Shown: positions 1-5,945 of the stretch, piece by piece
Position numbering within the stretch: the stretch's first letter is position 1
Layout of the letters: each line of letters begins with the position of its first letter
DNA from: an uncultured Lachnospiraceae bacterium
GTDB taxonomy: Bacteria; Bacillota; Clostridia; Lachnospirales; Lachnospiraceae
Reading direction: 5' to 3'
NCBI GenBank assembly: GCA_946549155.1
Contig: CAMNQN010000126.1
Location: 1-9,710, forward strand
DNA: 9,710 nt
Position numbers and translations under genes: made by a program
Notes under the pieces: model-generated
The model's input: only the letters and a program-made list of their open reading frames with translations
The model's database searches: none
Told to the model about the DNA's origin: nothing

Positions 1-1
1 C

Positions 2-121
2 CGAACTGTTTTCCAGATGTATATGGCCATGGGGCCCCGACTCATCCTGCTGTTTCTTGGCTGGAATTACAGTTGGAAGCTCCCCGTAGACTGGATATTT
101 TGCTTTTTCCCGCCACTGTAA
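2..121 (+). CDS. Possible 3' end of an unrecognised gene, partial at left edge
   Basis: Frame 2 is open from the window edge to a TAA at 119-121, giving 39 residues. The stretch has a hydrophobic run (LILLFLGW), several Trp and Met codons and an aromatic, Pro-rich end (FCFFPPL), which would fit the C-terminus of a membrane protein. A real gene here would be convergent with htrA, with a hairpin repeat between the two stops. Frame 1 of the same strand and one minus-strand frame are also open, so the frame choice rests only on composition and layout. I do not recognise a family. Treat this as a weak call. Confidence 0.27.
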   Translation, partial: RTVFQMYMAMGPRLILLFLGWNYSWKLPVDWIFCFFPPL

Positions 122-133
122 TGTTAACCGCAT

Positions 134-220
134 GTTTCTGTAAAGCTTATCAAGAACAGCAGGAAGGGAAGGGTCGGCTCCGCGCTTTCCCTTCCTGCGT
201 CCTGCTAATGAACAGTTTCT
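134..220. repeat. Hairpin repeat, copy A (GGACGCAGGAA family)
   Basis: A perfect 12-bp inverted repeat, GCAGGAAGGGAA at 159-170 and TTCCCTTCCTGC at 187-198, encloses a 16-nt loop. The right arm continues into TTCCTGCGTCC (192-202). The left outer end GTTTCTGTAAA (134-144) and right outer end around TGAACAG (209-215) resemble the ends of the copy at 7455-7530. The hairpin lies between htrA and whatever ends at the left edge and could stop transcription. Neither side has a T-run, so a classic intrinsic terminator is unlikely. Confidence 0.55.
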
Positions 221-222
221 TT

Positions 223-1446
223 TTACTGCCTCTGATAATCGGATTTCAGTCCCAGCGTCACCTTAATGGTTTTTTCCTCATATGCTCCGTTGGGTGCGGT
301 CTGGATGGTCATCTCCACCGTCTCGCCGCCCTTATAATATTTCAGACGGTTCGCCAGCTCCTGCATATTCGTCACTGCCACATCGTCAAAGGCGGTAATG
401 ATATCCCCACGCTGCAGCCCCGCATCCTCTGCCGGAGTATCTTCCCCTACAGCCGTCACATACACGCCGGCCGGCACGTTGTAAAGCTGAATTACTTCCG
501 AAGTCACACCTTCGCCGTTGATCCCCAGATATGCGGCCTCGCTGTCGTCCACCTGGCTTCTGGTTTCCTTCGTCATAAGATTTTCCAAAATCGGCAGGGC
601 CTTGGATACCGGAATGGCATAGCCCATACCCTCCACGCCGGCGGAGGAGGCCTTCGCGGAGTTAATTCCAATCACCTCTCCGTTCATATTCAGCAGGGCT
701 CCGCCGCTGTTGCCGGGGTTAATGGCTGCATCCGTCTGTATAAGCTCTTCATAAGAGCTTCCGTCGCTCATATCGATGGTACGGTCCTTTGCGCTGACGA
801 TACCGGTAGTTACGGACTGTCCGTATCCCAATGCATTGCCGATGGCCACCACCTGCTCGCCAACGCGCATCTCATCGGAATCTCCCACCTGCGCAATTTT
901 AATCTGATCCAGCGTATCCTTGTCAATATCCTCCAGCTTCACCGCAATCACCGCCAGGTCATTGGCCGGATCCGTTCCCTTAATCTGCGCTTCACAGGAG
1001 TTTTCATCAATAAAGCTTACTGTCAGCTCGTTCGCGTCCTCCACCACATGATTGTTGGTGCAGACCAAAAGCTCTGTCTCATTCTCCCCTATGATAATGC
1101 CGGAACCGCAGCTCTCGCTCTCATACTGGAACGTCTGTCCCCGGAAGTAGCTGCGCACCTCCTGCACCGATTTATTGGTAATGGCTACGATACTGGGCAT
1201 CGCCGCCTCCGCGATATCCGCCACACCGGAATAGCTTAAGGAAGAGGAAGCTTCCACCAGCTCCGCCGTACTCACCGTGGAAAACCCTTTTTTCGCCGCT
1301 TCAGCGGAAGTATCTTCCGTTTCCGTCTCCTGCCCCGCGATCTGAAGCTTTACCCCATCCGCATAGCTTTTCAATTCTGTAATTGTTCCCACGGCCGCCC
1401 CGATGGTAACTACTCCCAATAAAACTGCCAATGTTTTTTTCATCAT
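223..1446 (-). CDS. htrA: HtrA/DegP-like membrane-anchored serine protease with one PDZ domain
   Basis: S1C-family serine protease, expected to degrade or refold damaged proteins on the outer face of the membrane. With the start at 1446 the protein has 407 residues. Residues 4-22 form an uncleaved signal-anchor-like helix, followed by an acidic linker to about residue 75. The trypsin-like domain follows with the full catalytic triad: His133 in TNNHVVEDA, Asp163 in NDLAVIAVK and Ser247 in NPGNSGGALLN. One PDZ domain spans about residues 305-400, with YLGI at its start and AGLQRGDII in its core. The start is set by AAGGAGG at 1454-1460, 7 bp before the ATG; the frame is open 8 codons further upstream. 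The gene lies 127 bp downstream of the DUF2284 gene on the same strand. That gap is A-rich on the coding strand and shows no convincing promoter. Family assignment is very secure; the substrate is unknown. Confidence 0.96.
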   Translation of the reverse strand: MMKKTLAVLLGVVTIGAAVGTITELKSYADGVKLQIAGQETETEDTSAEAAKKGFSTVSTAELVEASSSLSYSGVADIAEAAMPSIVAITNKSVQEVRSYFRGQTFQYESESCGSGIIIGENETELLVCTNNHVVEDANELTVSFIDENSCEAQIKGTDPANDLAVIAVKLEDIDKDTLDQIKIAQVGDSDEMRVGEQVVAIGNALGYGQSVTTGIVSAKDRTIDMSDGSSYEELIQTDAAINPGNSGGALLNMNGEVIGINSAKASSAGVEGMGYAIPVSKALPILENLMTKETRSQVDDSEAAYLGINGEGVTSEVIQLYNVPAGVYVTAVGEDTPAEDAGLQRGDIITAFDDVAVTNMQELANRLKYYKGGETVEMTIQTAPNGAYEEKTIKVTLGLKSDYQRQ

Positions 1447-1556
1447 AAAAATGCCTCCTTCTATCTGCAAACTGTTTCTTTCACATCTTTGTTTTCATTT
1501 GATACTACCAATTTATCCTTTTTGTTTGTTTGATTTGTGATGGAGGAATGGTAAAT

Positions 1557-1578
1557 TTGTGTTTATTTTGTGTTTATT
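1557..1578. repeat. Tandem 11-bp direct repeat, two perfect units
   Basis: TTGTGTTTATT occurs twice back to back (1557-1567 and 1568-1578). The second unit covers the TAA stop (1574-1576) of the DUF2284 gene. It could be slippage or a binding site in the htrA upstream region; nothing else in the sequence tells which. Confidence 0.5.
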
Positions 1579-2182
1579 CTGTGAACTTAGGCTGCTGTCC
1601 ACCCCGCCCACAGCAACCCGCTGCGGCATTTCCCTGCTGCCATAAAGCATCCCGGAAAAAAATCACGCTGAACCAGGTCACCACATTGGCCCCATTCAGA
1701 AATTCCAGCCCGCCAAGCTCCGCCAATTCCGTAGCCAGCATGCCGTAGCTCTCCACGCAGGGAAACATCCGGTCCGGGTGACGGCAGGGAGCCGACGGGT
1801 AAGCGCATTTCTCACAAATGTCGCAGGATTCTGTGGACAATGTCAGAGTTTGTCCGCAGTGCGTTTTAAAAATTACCGCCACCTGCCTTGTGATCTCCTC
1901 ATGGGCCATCCGGGTATGCAGCGTCTCTTCCATATTCGTAATATCACTTACCTCCGCAATGGTGGTAAACACAAACAAGTCCGGAAAGGCCTGACAGCGC
2001 TCCCTGCACGCTTCCACTGTTCCCACCGCCGGAGGGCAGGACCAGGAGGTGCCATATCGGGGACACTCATTCCTGCACACATCCCGCACCCGCTGTAAAA
2101 AAGAAACCTGCTCCGTCCGCAAAAAAGCGTACTGCAAAATAGGAAATTGCAGCAATTCCTGTTCCAGTTCTTCTCTGTTCAT
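1574..2182 (-). CDS. DUF2284 cysteine-rich predicted metal-binding protein
   Basis: 202 residues from the ATG at 2182. The protein matches the DUF2284 (COG5423-type) pattern from memory: an N-terminal block with C36, C40 and C49 in NECPRYGTSWSCPP, and a second block with C120, C123, C126 and C133 (CDICEKCAYP then APCRHP), followed by MFPCVESYG. The paired Cys clusters suggest binding of a metal or iron-sulphur centre, but no reaction is established for the family. The C-terminal tail has an extra CC pair (190-191) and is Gly/Gln-rich. The frame also offers an ATG at 2200. I prefer 2182 because a G-rich stretch (GGGGGA) lies 6 bp before it, but neither start has a strong ribosome binding site. 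The gene is divergent from truA, with interleaved promoters. It is probably soluble and cytoplasmic: no signal peptide or membrane segment is seen. Confidence 0.88.
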   Translation of the reverse strand: MNREELEQELLQFPILQYAFLRTEQVSFLQRVRDVCRNECPRYGTSWSCPPAVGTVEACRERCQAFPDLFVFTTIAEVSDITNMEETLHTRMAHEEITRQVAVIFKTHCGQTLTLSTESCDICEKCAYPSAPCRHPDRMFPCVESYGMLATELAELGGLEFLNGANVVTWFSVIFFRDALWQQGNAAAGCCGRGGQQPKFTE

Positions 2183-2193
2183 ATGAATCCCCC

Positions 2194-2222
2194 ATGACAT
2201 TTTCTCTATTTTAGTGTATATT
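2194..2222 (+). promoter_or_regulatory. Putative sigma-A promoter of truA
   Basis: ATGACA (2194-2199) and TATATT (2217-2222) are 17 bp apart, each one mismatch from consensus, and point at the truA start 30 bp further on. The -35 hexamer overlaps the 5' end of the divergent DUF2284 region. Confidence 0.55.
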
Positions 2223-2226
2223 AGCT

Positions 2227-2234
2227 ATCATAAC
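2227..2234 (-). promoter_or_regulatory. Possible extended -10 for the DUF2284 gene
   Basis: On the minus strand TATGAT (2232-2227) is preceded by TGT, forming an extended -10. No good -35 is seen at the usual distance. It sits within the truA leader, so divergent transcription would overlap. Confidence 0.3.
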
Positions 2235-2252
2235 ATTCAACGAGGTGAACTT

Positions 2253-3089
2253 ATGACGACCTACTGTCTTACTGTACAATACGATGGCAGCCGCTACAAT
2301 GGCTGGCAGAAACAGGGAAATACCCCCAACACCATTCAGGAAAAAATCGAGACCGTGCTGGAGCGGCTTTATGATACCCCCATCGAAATCGCGGGTTCCG
2401 GCAGAACCGATGCCGGCGTGCACGCCCTGGGCCAAACCGCCAGCTATCATGTCGAACCGTCCGCGGACCATTTTTCCTGTGATAAAATTACCGCCTGCCT
2501 GAATCAATACCTCCCTGCGGATATCCGCGTCCTGAAAACAGAACGTAAAGAGGAGCGTTTTCATGCCCGCCTGCTGGCTAAAAGCAAAACCTACGAATAC
2601 CGGATCGATCTGGGCAGCGTCCAGAATGTGTTTGAGCGGCGCTACAGCCTGCACCTGGCCGGGTATAATCTGAACACATGGGCTTCAGTACAGCCCACCC
2701 CGAGGCTGGATTTAACTGCCATGGAAAAGGCTGCCGGATATCTGCTTGGCACCCATGATTTTAAGAGCTTCTGTGACAATAAGCGCATGAAAAAGTCCTC
2801 GGTACGCACCCTTTTCTCCATCGATTTCCGGGTGGAGGAAAGCGCTTTGCCGCCGACAGAGGGTTCCTGCCGGGAGGCGTTTCCTCCCCGCTCCCTCCTC
2901 ACCATCCGTTACTGCGGCAGCGGCTTCCTCTATCATATGGTGCGCATCCTCACCGGCACGCTGCTTGAGGTGGGACTGCACCGCCTGTCCCCCGATGCCA
3001 TGCCCTGTATTTTAAATGGCAAAGACCGCGCCCTGTCCGGCCCCTGCGTGCCTCCCCAGGGGTTGTTTCTGACAGAGGTATCCTATTAG
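2253..3089 (+). CDS. truA: tRNA pseudouridine synthase A (TruA)
   Basis: Converts uridines at positions 38-40 of the tRNA anticodon stem to pseudouridine. The protein has 278 residues; E. coli TruA has about 270. The catalytic motif GRTDAGVHA lies at residues 50-58 with Asp53 as nucleophile. Other family marks are the N-terminal YDGSRYNGWQ, Tyr114 in KTYEYRI, HDFKSF (168-173), Arg231 in FLYHMVRILTGTLLEVG, and PPQGLFL near the C-terminus. The start at 2253 is supported by GAGGTG 5 bp upstream; 13 further codons are open before it. Two segments look longer than usual: residues 136-153 before the LDLTAMEKA helix, and about 195-214. Clostridia often carry more than one TruA paralogue, so this may be a divergent copy rather than the only one. 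The TAG stop overlaps the stop of the convergent maf gene. Confidence 0.95.
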   Translation: MTTYCLTVQYDGSRYNGWQKQGNTPNTIQEKIETVLERLYDTPIEIAGSGRTDAGVHALGQTASYHVEPSADHFSCDKITACLNQYLPADIRVLKTERKEERFHARLLAKSKTYEYRIDLGSVQNVFERRYSLHLAGYNLNTWASVQPTPRLDLTAMEKAAGYLLGTHDFKSFCDNKRMKKSSVRTLFSIDFRVEESALPPTEGSCREAFPPRSLLTIRYCGSGFLYHMVRILTGTLLEVGLHRLSPDAMPCILNGKDRALSGPCVPPQGLFLTEVSY

Positions 3090-3670
3090 CCAATAAACCC
3101 AAACTGCTTCAATTTCTGATACAGTGCGGCCACCGGAAGCCCAACTACATTATTGTAATCCCCCGAAATCCCGTCCACGTAGGCGGCAAAGGGGCCCTGA
3201 ATCCCATAGCTTCCCGCCTTATCGAAGGCATCGCCGGTATCCAGGTAGGCCTCTATCTCCTTCCGGCTCATGGCGTGCACCTGCACCCTGGTTTCCACCG
3301 CAAAGCTGTCGGTCTTCACCGTCTCACCGGAGTTTTTCCGGATCAGCGTCACCCCGGTAAACACAGAATGGCTCCCTCCCTGAAGCCGTTCCAGCATCCG
3401 GAAGGCGTCTTCCCGGTCCTTCGGCTTCCCCATAATCTCCCCGCCCAGGAAGACAATGGTATCCGCCCCCAGCACCAGGCCGTTCTCCACCGCCTCCGCC
3501 ACATCCCGGGCCTTCTGGGCAGAGAGCTCCTGCACAATCTCCTCCGGATCCGTCCTTGTGATCGTCTCCCTTGCATTGCTTTTTATTACCTGAAAAGGAA
3601 GCCCGATCTGCTCCAGAAGCTCTTTTCTTCTGGGCGAACCGGACGCCAGTATTATTTTCTCCATAACCAT
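3086..3670 (-). CDS. maf: Maf-family nucleoside triphosphate pyrophosphatase (dTTP/UTP type)
   Basis: Hydrolyses non-canonical or surplus nucleotides to the monophosphate and pyrophosphate; older annotation calls it a septum formation inhibitor. 194 residues from the ATG at 3670. Visible motifs: the N-terminal LASGSPRRKELL phosphate-binding loop, GADT (68-71) with catalytic Asp70, GKPKD (81-85), DKAGSYGIQG (150-159) and GDYNNVVGLP (170-179). The KAGSYGIQG form matches the YhdE-like subfamily active on dTTP and UTP rather than the YceF-like CTP group; this is inferred from the motif. AGGAG lies 5 bp before the ATG at 3670; an ATG two codons later (3664) is equally possible. The TAA stop overlaps the truA TAG by 4 bp. 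The region upstream is shared with the divergent AEC gene. Confidence 0.95.
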   Translation of the reverse strand: MVMEKIILASGSPRRKELLEQIGLPFQVIKSNARETITRTDPEEIVQELSAQKARDVAEAVENGLVLGADTIVFLGGEIMGKPKDREDAFRMLERLQGGSHSVFTGVTLIRKNSGETVKTDSFAVETRVQVHAMSRKEIEAYLDTGDAFDKAGSYGIQGPFAAYVDGISGDYNNVVGLPVAALYQKLKQFGFIG

Positions 3671-3695
3671 TTCCTCTCCTGAATTTATTTTTATC

Positions 3696-3724
3696 TGGAC
3701 ACAAATCATGATAAGTGCTATATT
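3696..3724 (+). promoter_or_regulatory. Strong putative sigma-A promoter of the AEC permease gene
   Basis: TGGACA (3696-3701), a 17-bp spacer, then TATATT (3719-3724) with an extended TGC just before it. Both hexamers are one mismatch from consensus. The permease start is about 35 bp downstream. I find no equally good promoter for the divergent maf gene in the same gap. Confidence 0.65.
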
Positions 3725-3759
3725 CTAAACGTTATTAACAAGTAAGAAAGGATATTTCC

Positions 3760-4680
3760 ATGTTTATCATTATTTCTAACCAGATATTAAAAATGTTTCT
3801 TCTGATGATGGCCGGCTATATCAGCTATCGCACAAAATTAATCGACACCCAGGGAAACAAGGCTCTCTCCAATCTGCTGCTGATGATCATCAGTCCCTGC
3901 ATAATTATATCCTCATTTCAGATTGAATTTACGGATTCTTTGCTTCACGGCCTTCTCTTTTCCTTCCTCCTGGCTGTTTTGGCCCATGTGATCGGAATAC
4001 TGGTATCCGGCGTACTCTTTCCCTCCCGCACCCACCCCGACTCCAATGTGGAGCGTTTTTCCTGTATCTATTCCAACTGCGGATTCATGGGAATCCCGCT
4101 GATCAGCGGGATTTTGGGAAGCGAGGGTGTCCTCTATGTAACTGCCTATGTGGCAACCTTCAATGCGCTTTGCTGGACCCAGGGCCTGGTTTTGATGACC
4201 GGAAACACCTCCTGGAAACAGCTTAAGAAGGGGTTAACCTCCCCGGTAATGTTCGGTATCCTTATCGGCGTAATCCTATTTCTTACCCGCATCAGGATCC
4301 CTTCCCTTCTGCTGGACACCATAGACTACGTGGCTGCCATGAACACCCCTGTGGGAATGATGGTGGCCGGTATCGCTCTGGCGGAAACGAATATCCTGGA
4401 TGCACTGAAAAATAGACGGATTTATCTGATCACAGCAGTGAGGCTGCTGGTGATCCCCGCCATTCTGCTGGCCGTGCTTGCCTTCCTGCCTCTGAACAGC
4501 ACCCTTTTATGTACCATGCTGGTGGCGGCGGCCTGTCCCACTGCCACCACCTGCACCATCTTCGCGCTGCGGTATGATGCCAATTATAAATACGCCTCCG
4601 AGATCTTTGCCATGACCACGCTGGTCTCCCTGATTACTATTCCGCTGATCGTGGCGCTGGCGGAGCCGCTGCTCTTTTGA
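3760..4680 (+). CDS. AEC-family (auxin efflux carrier-like) permease
   Basis: Integral membrane transporter of the AEC family; bacterial members move organic acids such as malate or other small anions, and the substrate cannot be read from the sequence. 306 residues, typical for the family. The protein is almost wholly hydrophobic, with about ten membrane segments in two halves. Family marks are NCGFMGIPL (106-114), NTPVGM (195-200) and the Cys/Thr-rich segment ending in IFALRYD (about 258-273). AGAAAGGA about 8 bp before the ATG is the ribosome binding site. The gene stands alone, with its own promoter upstream and a strong hairpin terminator after the TGA, so it is probably monocistronic. 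A homologue with known substrate or the neighbouring regulator would be needed to name it; no regulator gene lies next to it. Confidence 0.92.
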   Translation: MFIIISNQILKMFLLMMAGYISYRTKLIDTQGNKALSNLLLMIISPCIIISSFQIEFTDSLLHGLLFSFLLAVLAHVIGILVSGVLFPSRTHPDSNVERFSCIYSNCGFMGIPLISGILGSEGVLYVTAYVATFNALCWTQGLVLMTGNTSWKQLKKGLTSPVMFGILIGVILFLTRIRIPSLLLDTIDYVAAMNTPVGMMVAGIALAETNILDALKNRRIYLITAVRLLVIPAILLAVLAFLPLNSTLLCTMLVAAACPTATTCTIFALRYDANYKYASEIFAMTTLVSLITIPLIVALAEPLLF

Positions 4681-4696
4681 CGGCCGCCTCTGCGGC

Positions 4697-4748
4697 AAAT
4701 TAAGCACCTGTTCTTCCGGTCAGTGCCGGAGAAAGGTGCTTAATTTTT
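4697..4748 (+). terminator. Long hairpin terminator shared by convergent genes
   Basis: AAATTAAGCACCT (4697-4709) pairs perfectly with 4734-4746. An inner 5-bp stem, TCCGG (4715-4719) with CCGGA (4726-4730), closes a 6-nt loop. The right arm runs into TTTTT on the plus strand, giving an intrinsic terminator for the AEC gene. On the minus strand the arm ends in only TTT, so termination of the leftward cluster is plausible but weaker. A second short hairpin, GCCGC-CTCT-GCGGC, lies just to the left (4683-4696). Confidence 0.85.
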
Positions 4749-4890
4749 ACTGTCTCAAATAGATACCCTGGGATTCAATAAAATCGTCCATATCCTCGAT
4801 AATATCCTGCGCCCAGGTAGCGCTTAACTCTGTATTTTCTTCTTCAGGCGCCAGCTTCTCCGGAGCCCTGTTCCTATTCTCCTCTGACAT
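4747..4890 (-). CDS. Small acidic protein of 47 residues, unknown function
   Basis: A short ORF, ATG at 4890 and TAA at 4747-4749, begins 37 bp after the acetyltransferase stop. GGAGG lies 8 bp before the ATG, a strong ribosome binding site at good spacing. The product is acidic. Its N-terminal third is rich in Glu, Asn, Arg and Pro. Residues 24-41 (ATWAQDIIEDMDDFIESQ) look like an amphipathic acidic helix, and the end is GIYLRQ. No Cys, membrane segment or signal peptide is present. The stop codon touches the right arm of the shared hairpin terminator, as expected for the last gene of a transcript. I do not recognise a family. The ribosome binding site and position make a real gene likely; a function is not inferable. 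Confidence 0.72.
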   Translation of the reverse strand: MSEENRNRAPEKLAPEEENTELSATWAQDIIEDMDDFIESQGIYLRQ

Positions 4891-4927
4891 GTGCCTTTCC
4901 TCCCGAACCGATCGTACCTGCTTTTAG

Positions 4928-5887
4928 CTATTCATTATCCTTCCAGAAGCCTTCCTGTCCCAGCTCCGTCATAGCCAGGGGTGCCCTTCCTCTGCGGTCC
5001 TTGAACTGCAGCTCCGGATTCTTGATACTCACCCGGGTTTTGCTGGGAACGGAGGAGGTGATAAAGGCATTGGAACCGATAATCGCACCCTCCCCGATCA
5101 CCGTCTCACCGCCCAGAATGGAAGCGCCGGAATATACGGTCACATTATCCTCCAGGGTGGGATGACGCTTTGTGTGGCGCAGGGACTGTCCGCCTCTGGT
5201 GGAAAGCGCCCCAAGGGTCACTCCCTGATAAATCTTTACGTGCTTCCCGATCTCTGTGGTCTCACCCACCACCACACCGGTGCCATGGTCAATAAAGAAA
5301 TAGCTCCCAATGGTAGCCCCCGGATGAATATCGATACCCGTCAGGCTGTGGGCATACTCCGTCATAATACGCGGAATCAGCGGAATCCCCAGCAAATGGA
5401 GCTCATGGGCAATCCGGTTTACACTGATGGCATACACGCCGGGATAAGAAAAAATCACCTCATCTGTATTAAACGCAGCGGGATCTCCGTCATATGCCGC
5501 CTGCACATCCGTCGCCAGGATTTCCCGCAGCGCAGGAATGCGTTTCAGAAAAGCAGTAACCGTCTCCTCCGCCTGCCGCGGCAGACTCTCCGTCTCCGTC
5601 GGCCTCCCGTCCTCCGTGTGCTGCAGCGCTTTTATCACCTGTTTTTTCAGCCGGTAATGAATGTCCTCCAGCAATTCGCCCAGATGATACTCAATGGACT
5701 GACTGTTGAGCTGTTTCACCTCAAAGAATCCCGGAAAAACCACATAGCGGATTTTCTCAAGAATATCGATAATCAGCTCCTTGTTCAGCCGGTTATCCGC
5801 ATCCACGCTGCAGGTCTCCGGATATCTCCGGTAACTGTCCAGGATTTCTCCCACCAACTGCTTCATTTCCTCCGTTCCAAATTCCAT
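4928..5887 (-). CDS. epsC: Serine O-acetyltransferase, EpsC type (CysE family)
   Basis: Transfers acetyl from acetyl-CoA to L-serine, giving O-acetylserine, the first committed step of cysteine synthesis. 319 residues. The N-terminal helical part (to about 180) includes AYDGDPAAFNTDEVI and RIAHELHLLGIPLIPR. The left-handed beta-helix of hexapeptide repeats follows: TGIDIHPGATIG (183-194), FIDHGTGVVVGETTEIG (198-214), VKIYQGVTLGALS, KRHPTLED and SGASILGGETVIGEGAIIG. His188 and His242 correspond to the catalytic histidines of CysE. The C-terminus ends WKDNE rather than in the Ile tail with which enterobacterial CysE docks into CysK, so that complex may not form; this is inference. AAAGGG about 10 bp upstream precedes the ATG at 5887. 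A GGAGG just before Met8 is too close to serve that codon. The gene lies 58 bp after the zinc-ribbon gene and 37 bp before a small ORF. Confidence 0.94.
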   Translation of the reverse strand: MEFGTEEMKQLVGEILDSYRRYPETCSVDADNRLNKELIIDILEKIRYVVFPGFFEVKQLNSQSIEYHLGELLEDIHYRLKKQVIKALQHTEDGRPTETESLPRQAEETVTAFLKRIPALREILATDVQAAYDGDPAAFNTDEVIFSYPGVYAISVNRIAHELHLLGIPLIPRIMTEYAHSLTGIDIHPGATIGSYFFIDHGTGVVVGETTEIGKHVKIYQGVTLGALSTRGGQSLRHTKRHPTLEDNVTVYSGASILGGETVIGEGAIIGSNAFITSSVPSKTRVSIKNPELQFKDRRGRAPLAMTELGQEGFWKDNE

Positions 5888-5945
5888 ATTGACAACCCTT
5901 TCTGCCGCATCCTCGCTGATAAATATTCTTTCCGGCCGACGCTTT

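Noticed and set aside
1..133. Minus-strand ORF from an ATG at 133 running off the left edge (starts MRLTLQWREK)
   Set aside because: The frame is open and its composition is not unreasonable, but there is no ribosome binding site before the ATG and the start overlaps the hairpin repeat. The plus-strand 2-121 reading fits the convergent layout slightly better. Sequence to the left would decide.
73..1239. 388-codon plus-strand ORF opposite htrA
   Set aside because: Begins at a TTG without a ribosome binding site and runs antisense through the full protease with its intact catalytic triad.
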